Shown here piece after piece: positions 17,731-25,195 of a stretch of DNA of 61,489 nucleotides. The notes under the pieces were generated by a model. That model ran no database searches, was not told where the DNA came from, and saw only the letters and a program-made list of their open reading frames with translations. Position 1 is the stretch's first letter. Every line of letters starts with the position of its first letter. The position numbers and the translations under genes were made by a program. Where the stretch lies: contig JAQXHN010000048.1 in the NCBI GenBank assembly GCA_029007295.1, positions 1 through 61,489 of the forward strand. Reading direction: 5' to 3'. This DNA is from Clostridia bacterium (GTDB taxonomy: Bacteria; Bacillota; Clostridia; Oscillospirales; CAG-272).

Positions 17731-17758
17731 ACGCCGAAGCGAAAGCTTCGGCGTTTTG
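17731..17758 (+). terminator. Terminator after the class A PBP
   Basis: ACGCCGAAGC and GCTTCGGCGT form a perfect ten-base stem with a GAAA tetraloop followed by TTTGTCATTTT. The rest of 17602-17824 shows only AT-rich sequence and possible promoter elements before the next gene. Confidence 0.85.
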
Positions 17759-17824
17759 TCATTTTCATAGGTTTATTTCATATAAATGGTATAAAATAAA
17801 CCGAAAGGTGGGGATGAACGGATT

Positions 17825-18217
17825 ATGGAATACGGAAAGCTGATAGTCAATGTATTGACAGGCGGCGGAACACTTGCCGTTGAAGACGCAGCTATAACGG
17901 TATTCGAGAGAAAAACTAACGATATTTCAATTGTCGCCGATGTTTTCAGCGGCAGTGACGGCGCCAGCCCCGAAATATCGCTTGAGGCTCCTCCGAGGGA
18001 GGATTCTCTGAATGAGGGCTTATCGGATAAGCCGTTTTCGCTTTATATTATCCAAGTGATAAAGGACGGTTACTATTCCGTCACGGGAAACGGAGTCGCT
18101 ATATTTTCCGGAATAACGTCCATTCAGCAGATAAATCTGATACCGAAGGCTTCCGGTGGCTTGGAATTGCCTATATCCGGTATTACATACGACGAAACGC
18201 CGAATTACGATTTATAG
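17825..18217 (+). CDS. Hypothetical protein, first gene of the SpoIID-like cluster
   Basis: I do not recognise this 130-residue protein with certainty. It opens MEYGKLIVNVLTGGGTLAVEDA and is predicted mainly beta-stranded. An acidic, proline-containing middle (about residues 45-65) is followed by IIQVIKDGYYSVTGNGVAIF, which resembles small beta-sandwich modules of the carboxypeptidase-regulatory type. There is no signal peptide or membrane segment. GGTGGGG precedes the ATG. It ends nine bases before the SpoIID-like gene, so the two are almost certainly co-transcribed and may form one complex. Confidence 0.75.
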   Translation: MEYGKLIVNVLTGGGTLAVEDAAITVFERKTNDISIVADVFSGSDGASPEISLEAPPREDSLNEGLSDKPFSLYIIQVIKDGYYSVTGNGVAIFSGITSIQQINLIPKASGGLELPISGITYDETPNYDL

Positions 18218-18226
18218 GGAGGTATT

Positions 18227-19618
18227 ATGGCAGAAGTTTTTATTCCGGAAAAAATAACGGTGCATTTGGGAGCGCCGGATTCGTACGCTTCCAATGTATC
18301 GGTTACTTTTCCGGACTATATTAAAAATGTTGCGTCGAGTGAAATATATCCTACATGGAGCGACAACGCAATCAGAGCGAATGTCTATGCTCAGATTTCC
18401 TTTGCGCTGAACCGTGTTTACACGGAGTATTACAGAACGTTAGGGTATGATTTTGATATTACGAATGTAACTGCTTTTGATCAGGCATTTATTAACGGCA
18501 GGGAAATTTTTGAAAATATTTCCCAAACCGTTGACGAAATTTTCAACGAGTATATAAGAAGGATAGGAAGCGTGGAGCCCCTTTTCGCCCAGTACTGCAA
18601 CGGCGTCGGCTCCACGTGCGAGGGTATGTCTCAATGGGGAAGCGAGGAGCTCGGTAAATCGGGTACGCCTCCTATTGAAATTTTAAAAACCTATTACGGA
18701 AGCAATATTGAGATTGTCAGAAACACTCCGGTCAGGGGAATCAGAGCGAGCTATCCGTACCGCACGCTGACTGTCGGCAGCGTAGGAGACGCGGTAGTGT
18801 CAATACAAAACAGGCTTAACAGGATATCCGTTAATTTTCCTGATATTCCGAAGATAGCCAATCCGAACGGCTTTTTCGGGGAAGATACCCGAGACAGCGT
18901 AAAAACGTTTCAAAAGATTTTTAACCTTGAACAGGACGGCAAGGTAGGAAAAGCCACATGGTACAGAATACAGTATGTATATAACGGAATAAAGCAATTG
19001 AACAGCATCTTTTCGGAGGGAATTTCACCCGGGGAAATTGAAAAACAGTTTCCCGAATATCTTGCTCTGGGCAGTGAGGGCTCGGGGGTATATACGGTTC
19101 AGTATTTTCTGTCCGTTGTTTCCGAATATGTTGATACCGTGTTAAGACCGCCGATAGACGGGTACTATAATGAGGTGACCGCAGAGAGCGTTCGAAGCTT
19201 TCAGCAGACTTACGGACTTGTCGTTGACGGAATAGTGGGAGAACAGACGTATTCGGCTTTGTTTGATGCTTATGAGGGTATAATAAATTCCGACAGCTAT
19301 ATTTATCTTTCTCCGCACACCAAGCCGTATCCCGGTTATAATATAATTTTCGGTTCAACCGACCCGAACGTAAGTGAGATTCAGAAATATCTTTTGGAGC
19401 TGTCAAAGGCTTACGATGCTATACCGGAGGTTGAGCAGACCGGGGTGTTCGGTGTATCAACGAGAGACGCTCTGATTGCCGCCCAGGAGCTGTTCGGCTT
19501 AGAGCCAAACGGAATAATAGGTGCGCTTACCTGGAATACAATTGCAAATGAATATAACGATATCATTGACGGCAAGCTTGTAAACGACATGCAATATCCC
19601 GGTTATGTAATCGGTTAG
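18227..19618 (+). CDS. SpoIID/LytB-like domain protein with peptidoglycan-binding repeats
   Basis: The protein has 463 residues. Residues about 37-165 resemble the SpoIID/LytB fold: SEIYPTWSDNAIRANVYAQI at the start and GMSQWGSEELGKSGTPPIEI then LKTYYG at the end, the usual closing signature. Three peptidoglycan-binding (PG_binding_1) repeats follow, near 170-250 (FGEDTRDSVKTFQKIFNL), 280-350 (VTAESVRSFQQTYGLVVDG) and 370-455. SpoIID is a lytic transglycosylase acting on denuded glycan during engulfment. Here there is no signal peptide, so mother-cell cytoplasmic localisation, export by an unusual route or lysis release are all open. Activity is inferred. Confidence 0.8.
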   Translation: MAEVFIPEKITVHLGAPDSYASNVSVTFPDYIKNVASSEIYPTWSDNAIRANVYAQISFALNRVYTEYYRTLGYDFDITNVTAFDQAFINGREIFENISQTVDEIFNEYIRRIGSVEPLFAQYCNGVGSTCEGMSQWGSEELGKSGTPPIEILKTYYGSNIEIVRNTPVRGIRASYPYRTLTVGSVGDAVVSIQNRLNRISVNFPDIPKIANPNGFFGEDTRDSVKTFQKIFNLEQDGKVGKATWYRIQYVYNGIKQLNSIFSEGISPGEIEKQFPEYLALGSEGSGVYTVQYFLSVVSEYVDTVLRPPIDGYYNEVTAESVRSFQQTYGLVVDGIVGEQTYSALFDAYEGIINSDSYIYLSPHTKPYPGYNIIFGSTDPNVSEIQKYLLELSKAYDAIPEVEQTGVFGVSTRDALIAAQELFGLEPNGIIGALTWNTIANEYNDIIDGKLVNDMQYPGYVIG

Positions 19619-19626
19619 GAGAATGT

Positions 19627-20193
19627 ATGAATACTATTTCACCGAAATGCTCGTGCAGCTTTTACGATATTAATTCAAAAGAGAGGGCGATATACGACGT
19701 GCAAACCATGCTGTCGGCAATCTCAAGATACGATTCGTCTGTTCCGCTGATTGTGCCCGACGGCATATATTCCGCAGAAACGGCAAACGCCGTTCGACAG
19801 TTTTGCATAACAAGAGGTCTTGAGGTCAGAGACACGGTTGATAATACCGTATTCTATGCGATAGCGGGGGAATACCGTGCCATACTGAACAATCATTCGG
19901 GCAATCCCATAAGGGTTGATGTTTTCCCCGAGGTGTTAAAAAAAGGAACATTGCAAATGGGCGACGCCCAGACGGACATTACCATTATTCAAAGCATGTT
20001 TGCGGATATGGCGGATATATGCGAAGAATATTCCGCCGTGGAAATTAACGGAGTTTACGATGAAAAAACCGAAAATGCGCTCTCAAGAGTAAGGGCTGTA
20101 TACAAAGTCGGAAGCGAAGAATTAATAGATATCGAAACATGGAACGCCGTTGCAAGAGAATATAACGACAGAAAATTGAGAATTATTGAGTAA
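19627..20193 (+). CDS. Peptidoglycan-binding-repeat protein
   Basis: This 188-residue protein carries two PG_binding_1-like units. The first, about residues 20-85, includes VQTMLSAISRYD and YSAETANAVRQFC. The second, about 115-180, includes DITIIQSMFADMAD and YDEKTENALSRVR. It matches the repeats in the gene before it (eight-base gap) and has no catalytic domain or signal peptide. It is probably a partner or scaffold of the SpoIID-like protein, binding cell-wall glycan or stem peptide. The operon ends at a terminator before ctsR. Confidence 0.75.
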   Translation: MNTISPKCSCSFYDINSKERAIYDVQTMLSAISRYDSSVPLIVPDGIYSAETANAVRQFCITRGLEVRDTVDNTVFYAIAGEYRAILNNHSGNPIRVDVFPEVLKKGTLQMGDAQTDITIIQSMFADMADICEEYSAVEINGVYDEKTENALSRVRAVYKVGSEELIDIETWNAVAREYNDRKLRIIE

Positions 20194-20267
20194 AACGGGG
20201 AAAAGTACGGGTACGTATTTTAAAGAGCCGAAATTCATTATATTTAACGAATGACAGTATTATCGGC

Positions 20268-20312
20268 AAACGGTTACCGTGTTTCAAGGCGAAATTCGGT
20301 AACCGTTTTTCT
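20268..20312 (+). terminator. Terminator between the SpoIID-like cluster and ctsR
   Basis: AAACGGTTACCG (20268-20279) pairs with CGGTAACCGTTT (20297-20308) and is followed by a T run. The 17-base loop is long but the 12-base stem is perfect. Confidence 0.8.
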
Positions 20313-20365
20313 TAAGCAAAACAAACCACTTCATATTTACAATTTGTTCATAAAAATATTTGAAT

Positions 20366-20387
20366 TTGACCTTGACTATCTTTGACC
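20366..20387 (-). promoter_or_regulatory. CtsR operator 1 (upstream)
   Basis: Read on the minus strand, GGTCAAA-GAT-AGTCAAG (20387-20371) fits the CtsR heptad repeat consensus of two GGTCAAA-like halves separated by three bases. A third half, GGTCAAA, overlaps at 20372-20366. The site covers the -35 element of the ctsR promoter, so binding should block RNA polymerase. Confidence 0.8.
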
Positions 20388-20400
20388 TTTGTGATATTAT
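20372..20400 (+). promoter_or_regulatory. Sigma-A promoter of the ctsR operon
   Basis: TTGACT (20372-20377) and TATTAT (20395-20400) are spaced by 17 bases. Both flanks carry CtsR-type repeats, giving a classic autorepressed heat-shock promoter. Confidence 0.7.
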
Positions 20401-20415
20401 GTACTCAGAAATAAA

Positions 20416-20439
20416 AGTCAAAGAAAGTCAAAGTCAAAA
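20416..20439 (+). promoter_or_regulatory. CtsR operator 2 (downstream)
   Basis: AGTCAAA-GAA-AGTCAAA (20416-20432) is a direct heptad repeat with three-base spacing, followed immediately by another GTCAAAA. It lies just after the promoter and before the ctsR ribosome binding site. Confidence 0.8.
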
Positions 20440-20451
20440 GGTGGAGTGAAA

Positions 20452-20880
20452 ATGCTTATATCGGATTCAATAGCAAGAATGATTGAGGAGATGCTTTCGG
20501 ACGCCGACGGAAATCTCGAAATCAGAAGAAATGACTTAGCGGATAAGGTGGGGTGTGTGCCGAGCCAGATAAATTATGTTATAACCTCACGCTTTACACC
20601 TGAGAGGGGATATATTATCGAAAGCAGGCGGGGAGGCGGAGGTTATATTCGGATAACAAAGGTAAAAATGCAAAAAAGCGAATATTTGATGCATTTTTTT
20701 CATGCTATCGGCGAAAAGCTGGATTTGCGAAACGCAAAGCATTATGTTACGGCGTTATTCGACAACAAGCTGATAACATCCAGAGAAAAGGCCATGCTCG
20801 ATATGCTTTTACCACATTTTGAAAACGACAGTGAAAGAGCCGACGTCTTACGGCAAATTATTCTGTTACTGTTGAAGTAA
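20452..20880 (+). CDS. ctsR: Transcriptional repressor of class III stress genes CtsR
   Basis: The 142-residue repressor has an N-terminal winged helix. It includes LEIRRNDLADKVGCVPSQIN and RFTPERGYIIESRRGGGGYI, the latter being the DNA-contacting wing with the glycine-rich GRGGGG-type loop that senses heat in Bacillus. The C-terminal helical part is the dimerisation and McsB/ClpC contact region. CtsR represses clpC-type operons until heat or protein stress. The repeats upstream show autoregulation. ATG 20452 follows GGTGGAG. Confidence 0.93.
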   Translation: MLISDSIARMIEEMLSDADGNLEIRRNDLADKVGCVPSQINYVITSRFTPERGYIIESRRGGGGYIRITKVKMQKSEYLMHFFHAIGEKLDLRNAKHYVTALFDNKLITSREKAMLDMLLPHFENDSERADVLRQIILLLLK

Positions 20881-20912
20881 AATATAAAAGAAAATCAAAG
20901 GGGTGATTTTTT

Positions 20913-21434
20913 ATGAAATGTATTAAGTGCAATAAAAACGAAGCAAGTGTATTTTTAGAGAGGAATATCAACGGCAAGGTTACAAAGACCGCACTTTGCT
21001 CAAAATGTGCAAAGGAGAGCGGAATTACGCAGAACGACTTGTTCGGAGGCTTTAACATGCTCGGAGGATTTTTCGATTTTCCGCTTGTCAGTGATTTGAG
21101 AAACGAAAAAGCAAAAAAATGCCCCGTATGCGGTGAAATTTTCGATAATATCGTTAACAGCGGTATGGTGGGATGCGCAAAATGCTACGAAACTTTTGAA
21201 AACGAGCTTTCACCTACAATAAAGCGCTTGCACGGAAATGTTCGTCACGTAGCTTCAAGAGCAAAAAAGGCAAAGAGAAACGAAGAGAGCAACGTAAATG
21301 ACAAAAACGTTAAAAAGGATGAATTATCCGAGCTTAAAGACAGATTGAAAAAAGCCGTCAAGAACGAGGAATATGAACAGGCGGCCAAGCTTCGCGACGA
21401 AATACGTGCAATGGAGGAAAGAAAAGATGGATGA
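20913..21434 (+). CDS. mcsA: McsA, activator of the protein arginine kinase
   Basis: The 173-residue protein has paired zinc motifs: CIKCNKNEAS with CSKCAKES, then CPVCGEIF with CAKCYETF. A C-terminal UVR-type coiled segment (LKDRLKKAVKNEEYEQAAKL) follows. McsA activates McsB and helps recruit substrates to ClpC. AAAGGGGTG lies upstream of ATG 20913. The gene overlaps mcsB by eight bases. Confidence 0.92.
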   Translation: MKCIKCNKNEASVFLERNINGKVTKTALCSKCAKESGITQNDLFGGFNMLGGFFDFPLVSDLRNEKAKKCPVCGEIFDNIVNSGMVGCAKCYETFENELSPTIKRLHGNVRHVASRAKKAKRNEESNVNDKNVKKDELSELKDRLKKAVKNEEYEQAAKLRDEIRAMEERKDG

Positions 21435-22410
21435 CATCAGATACGAGGACGTATGCATATCTTCAAGAATAAGATTTGCGAGAAATATAGCGGAAATACC
21501 GTTTCCGAATGCGTCAAAGGAGGATAACAATAAGGTTATTTCAAAGGTTAGGGAGGCGCTCGGAAATAAATACCTCGAATGCGATTTTGATTCCTTCAAC
21601 GACGCCGAAAAGCAAAGCTACGTGGAAAAGCATATTGTAAGCCGGGAATTTGCCGAGAGCAAACTGCCTCATGCGCTTTTCTCCGATAAGGACGGCGACG
21701 TCAGAATAATGGTATGTGAGGAGGATCATATCAGAATTCAGTCGATCACAAGAGGATTGTCTCTTACCGAGGCATATAATTCCGCATGCCGCGCCGACGA
21801 AATATTATCCGAAGGGCTGAATATTGCATACGACGACAATCTCGGATACTTGACAAAATGTCCTACCAACCTCGGCAGCGCAATGAGAGCGTCGGTCATG
21901 CTGTTTCTTCCCGGACTTTCGCTGACGAAGCGGATAAGGTCTATTCTGTCACAGCTTTCAAAGCTCGGGGTCGCTGTTAGAGGAATATACGGCGAGGGCT
22001 CAGAGGCCTTGGGATACATCTATCAAATATCTAACAGAGAAACAATGGGATTGACAGAGTCGGATATTTTGGAGAAAATAGATGAAATTTCGAAACAGAT
22101 TATCCAGCTTGAAAGAAAAGCGAGAGCGGACTTGAGCGATTCGCTCGGCGATGATCTTATCGACAGGGTAATGCGTTCTCTCGGTACCGCAAAATATGCT
22201 CATTTGCTGTCCCTGACGGAATTCATGAACGCATATGCAGATATACGGATGGGCATTTCGCTGGGAATTATCCGTGATATCGACTATGTTACCGTAGATA
22301 AGCTGTTCAGCGACGTTATGCCGGGGGCGATTATAGCGAAGAGCGCCTGTGAGAGAACGGAAAGTGCTCTGTCGAAGGAAAGAGCAAAGCGAATTAAGGA
22401 ATATTTATAA
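21427..22410 (+). CDS. mcsB: Protein arginine kinase McsB
   Basis: A guanido-phosphotransferase-fold kinase of 327 residues, slightly shorter than Bacillus McsB (about 363). It shows ISSRIRFARNIAEIPFPN at the N-terminus, CPTNLGSAMRASVMLFLPG as the central catalytic Cys and anion-hole region, and RGIYGEGSEALGYIYQISN near the nucleotide-binding end. McsB phosphorylates arginines on CtsR and misfolded proteins to mark them for ClpCP. The start at 21427 uses GGAGG inside mcsA, giving coupled translation with its activator. Confidence 0.93.
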   Translation: MDDIRYEDVCISSRIRFARNIAEIPFPNASKEDNNKVISKVREALGNKYLECDFDSFNDAEKQSYVEKHIVSREFAESKLPHALFSDKDGDVRIMVCEEDHIRIQSITRGLSLTEAYNSACRADEILSEGLNIAYDDNLGYLTKCPTNLGSAMRASVMLFLPGLSLTKRIRSILSQLSKLGVAVRGIYGEGSEALGYIYQISNRETMGLTESDILEKIDEISKQIIQLERKARADLSDSLGDDLIDRVMRSLGTAKYAHLLSLTEFMNAYADIRMGISLGIIRDIDYVTVDKLFSDVMPGAIIAKSACERTESALSKERAKRIKEYL

Positions 22411-22428
22411 TGATTCGGAAGTGATAAT

Positions 22429-24882
22429 ATGACAAACAGATTTACTATGGGAGCGCAGAACGCTTTGGAAAAAGCGCTTGAATGCGCATCTGAAATGGGG
22501 CATACTTACATTGGTTCGGAGCATATTCTGCTGGGACTGCTGTGCGTTTCGGATTGTGTTGCGGCAAGGATTCTGTCAAAGCACGGCATAACGGACGCCA
22601 ATGTCCGTGAAAGCGTCGGAGAGTTTGCGGGAATAGGTCAGAAAACAGTTGTTTCTGCGTCGGATATGACTCCGAGGACGAAAAGAATTATAGAGAATTC
22701 TTCATACAGTGCCGCAAGATTCGGACAGAATTATATAGGCACGGAGCATATTCTGCTTGCTCTGCTGGCGGAAAACGACTGTGTGGCGGTTAAGCTTTTG
22801 TCGGGCAGCGGAGTATCCGTCAAAGCGCTTGCCGAGGATGTTGTCGCATACCTTGCGGGAGAGGAGGCTTCAAACGGCGAGATAGAAAGAGACGCCGTAA
22901 AGGACTCAAAGAAAAAGAGCGTCAGCAAAGCGTTAAAGGATTGTCCCACGCTTTCGCAGTATGCAAAGGACTTAACCGAAATGGCAAGGCAGGGAAAGCT
23001 GGATCCGATTATCGGCAGAGAAACGGAAACGCAAAGGGTAATTCAGATCTTATCAAGGAGACAGAAAAATAATCCCTGTCTTATAGGCGAGCCGGGCGTA
23101 GGCAAGACTGCGGTTGTTGAAGGGCTTGCCGAAAAAATTGCGTCCGGTGATGTGCCGGAGACGCTTGAAAACAAGTCGGTTGTCACTCTTGATATCTCAT
23201 CAATGATAGCGGGCGCCAAATACAGGGGCGAATTTGAGGAGAGAATGAAATCGGTAATGGAGGAGCTGTCAAATAATCCCAACATTATCGTATTTATTGA
23301 CGAAATTCACACGATCGTCGGCGCAGGCGCCGCAGAGGGAGCTGTAGATGCGGCGAATATCATTAAACCCGCTCTTTCAAGGGGCGAAATGCAGATTATC
23401 GGAGCTACTACAATCTCCGAATACAGAAAGCATATTGAGAAGGACGCAGCGCTTGAAAGAAGATTTCAGTCGGTTACGGTTAAAGAGCCGACCCCGGAAG
23501 AGGCGGTAGAGATATTAAAGGGGCTTCGAGACAGATACGAGGCGCATCATAAGCTGAAAATAACCGACGAGGCGATAGAGAGCGCAGTAAAGCTTTCCGT
23601 TAGATATATTTCGGACAGATATTTGCCCGATAAGGCTATAGACTTAATCGACGAGGCGGCGTCAAAAAAGAGAATAGGCTCTCTGACTCCCACCGGTGAG
23701 ATTGCCGAGCTTGAAGAAAAATGCAAGAGCCTTGCCCGTGAGAAGGAAAGTGCGATTAAATCGCAGAATTTTGAAGATGCGGCAAAGCTTCGCGACGAGG
23801 AAAAGGAAGCTAAGGAGCTTCTCAAACAAAAGCGAAGCGAATGGGACGAAGCGAAAAAGGGAAGTCAACTCTCGATAGGAGAAGAAGAAATTGCCGACAT
23901 CGTCTCGCAGTGGACTCATATTCCCGTAAAAAAGCTCGAGGAGGAAGAGGAAGAAAAGCTCCTGAAATTGGGCGAGATTTTACACGAGAGGATTATCGGT
24001 CAAAATGATGCGGTAGACGCAGTGGCACGTGCGATTCGCCGCGGAAGAATAGGTCTGAAGGACCCCAAACGCCCGATGGGCAGCTTCATTTTCTTAGGTC
24101 CTACCGGAGTAGGAAAAACAGAACTGTCAAAGGCCCTTTCCGAGGTTCTTTTCGGAGATGAAAATTCGATGATACGAATTGATATGTCCGAATATATGGA
24201 AAAACACAGCGTTTCAAAGCTTATCGGCTCGCCTCCCGGATATGTCGGATATGACGAGGCAGGACAGCTTACCGAAAAGGTCAGAAGAAAACCGTATTCG
24301 GTATTGCTTTTTGATGAAATTGAAAAAGCCCATCCTGACGTTTTCAATATCCTTTTGCAGATATTGGAGGACGGAGTGTTAACCGACTCACAGGGCAGAA
24401 AAGTGGATTTCAGAAACACCATAATCATTATGACCTCAAATGCGGGCGCCGGCGCCTTGACGAATACATCGAGAACGCTCGGATTTACGGGAAGCGAGTC
24501 CGATGACAAGGACAAAAAGCAAAAGGCGCTTGGGGCGTTGCGAGATATTTTCCGTCCGGAATTTCTCAACCGAGTCGATGAAATTATCGTCTTTAATTCT
24601 TTGAACGAGGAAGATATAGAGAAAATCGCAAAGCTTATGCTCTCAAATGTGTCAAAGAGGATAAAAGCAATCGGCGTAGATATTTCCTTTACAAAGGAAG
24701 CTGTTAAGCTGATTTCCGAAAAGGGAACCGACAAGGTTTACGGAGCAAGACCGCTTCGTAGGGAGATTCAGCGAATCGTCGAGGATGCGTTTGCTGAAAA
24801 AATGCTCTTGGGAGAAATTAAAACCGGCGATAAGGTCGTAGTTGACGACAGCGACGGCACGCTTGTTTTCAAGACAGAATAA
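22429..24882 (+). CDS. clpC: ATP-dependent Clp protease ATP-binding subunit ClpC
   Basis: The 817-residue HSP100 unfoldase has two N-terminal Clp repeats (about 1-145: TYIGSEHILLGLL, NYIGTEHILLALL). AAA+ module 1 has Walker A GEPGVGKTAVVE and Walker B FIDEIHTIVG. A UVR-type middle domain (NFEDAAKLRDEEKEAKELL) comes next, then module 2 with GPTGVGKTELSK and LLFDEIEKAHPDV, and a sensor-2 C-terminus. It unfolds arginine-phosphorylated proteins for ClpP. It is last in the ctsR operon, 18 bases after mcsB. Confidence 0.95.
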   Translation: MTNRFTMGAQNALEKALECASEMGHTYIGSEHILLGLLCVSDCVAARILSKHGITDANVRESVGEFAGIGQKTVVSASDMTPRTKRIIENSSYSAARFGQNYIGTEHILLALLAENDCVAVKLLSGSGVSVKALAEDVVAYLAGEEASNGEIERDAVKDSKKKSVSKALKDCPTLSQYAKDLTEMARQGKLDPIIGRETETQRVIQILSRRQKNNPCLIGEPGVGKTAVVEGLAEKIASGDVPETLENKSVVTLDISSMIAGAKYRGEFEERMKSVMEELSNNPNIIVFIDEIHTIVGAGAAEGAVDAANIIKPALSRGEMQIIGATTISEYRKHIEKDAALERRFQSVTVKEPTPEEAVEILKGLRDRYEAHHKLKITDEAIESAVKLSVRYISDRYLPDKAIDLIDEAASKKRIGSLTPTGEIAELEEKCKSLAREKESAIKSQNFEDAAKLRDEEKEAKELLKQKRSEWDEAKKGSQLSIGEEEIADIVSQWTHIPVKKLEEEEEEKLLKLGEILHERIIGQNDAVDAVARAIRRGRIGLKDPKRPMGSFIFLGPTGVGKTELSKALSEVLFGDENSMIRIDMSEYMEKHSVSKLIGSPPGYVGYDEAGQLTEKVRRKPYSVLLFDEIEKAHPDVFNILLQILEDGVLTDSQGRKVDFRNTIIIMTSNAGAGALTNTSRTLGFTGSESDDKDKKQKALGALRDIFRPEFLNRVDEIIVFNSLNEEDIEKIAKLMLSNVSKRIKAIGVDISFTKEAVKLISEKGTDKVYGARPLRREIQRIVEDAFAEKMLLGEIKTGDKVVVDDSDGTLVFKTE

Positions 24883-24919
24883 GGCCGAAAATAATTCTCG
24901 AAAGACATACAGAAATTAT

Positions 24920-24961
24920 GCCGCCGCAAAATGCAAATACGCCGATTGCGGCGGCTGTTTT
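24920..24961 (+). terminator. Terminator after clpC
   Basis: GCCGCCGCAA (24920-24929) pairs with TTGCGGCGGC (24946-24955), followed by TGTTTTAT. It ends the stress operon. The rest of the 313-base gap 24883-25195 holds a second hairpin, a promoter and a palindrome, listed separately. Confidence 0.75.
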
Positions 24962-25077
24962 ATCGGTCGCTTCAGGCGTTAATTAAAAATGCGGAGAAAA
25001 AAGCATTATTCGACTTCATTTTCCGTTGACACTTACCGCCGTAAAAAAATATAACGGGATTTTTCGGTAAAACATTT

Positions 25078-25117
25078 AAAAACCGTCCTTTGTCTTATTG
25101 ACAAAGGACGGTTTTTT
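25078..25117 (+). terminator. Second hairpin terminator overlapping the next promoter
   Basis: AAACCGTCCTTTGTC and GACAAAGGACGGTTT form a 15-base perfect stem with a TTATT loop followed by T residues. Its right arm and loop contain the TTGACA of the downstream promoter, so one sequence serves both ends of neighbouring transcription units. Confidence 0.8.
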
Positions 25118-25126
25118 ATTTATAAT
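25098..25126 (+). promoter_or_regulatory. Consensus sigma-A promoter of the glycosidase island
   Basis: TTGACA (25098-25103) and TATAAT (25121-25126) are perfect consensus hexamers with a 17-base spacer. Transcription should begin near 25133, leaving about 60 bases of leader before ATG 25196. Confidence 0.75.
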
Positions 25127-25157
25127 TTACAGTGGTATATTATAGTAAAAAAATTAT

Positions 25158-25172
25158 TCGCATATTATGCGA
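25158..25172. promoter_or_regulatory. Perfect 15-bp palindrome in the glycosidase leader (putative operator)
   Basis: TCGCATA-T-TATGCGA is a perfect inverted repeat located about 25-40 bases after the predicted transcription start and before the ribosome binding site. It could bind a repressor sensing the glycoside substrate, or form a small RNA hairpin. No regulator gene is adjacent. Confidence 0.5.
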
Positions 25173-25195
25173 TTAAATACACATTAGGAGAAATT

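Noticed and set aside
24000-24734. 244-codon minus-strand open frame inside clpC
   Set aside because: Antisense shadow of a strongly conserved AAA+ domain, with low-complexity Ser/Phe-rich translation and no start signal.
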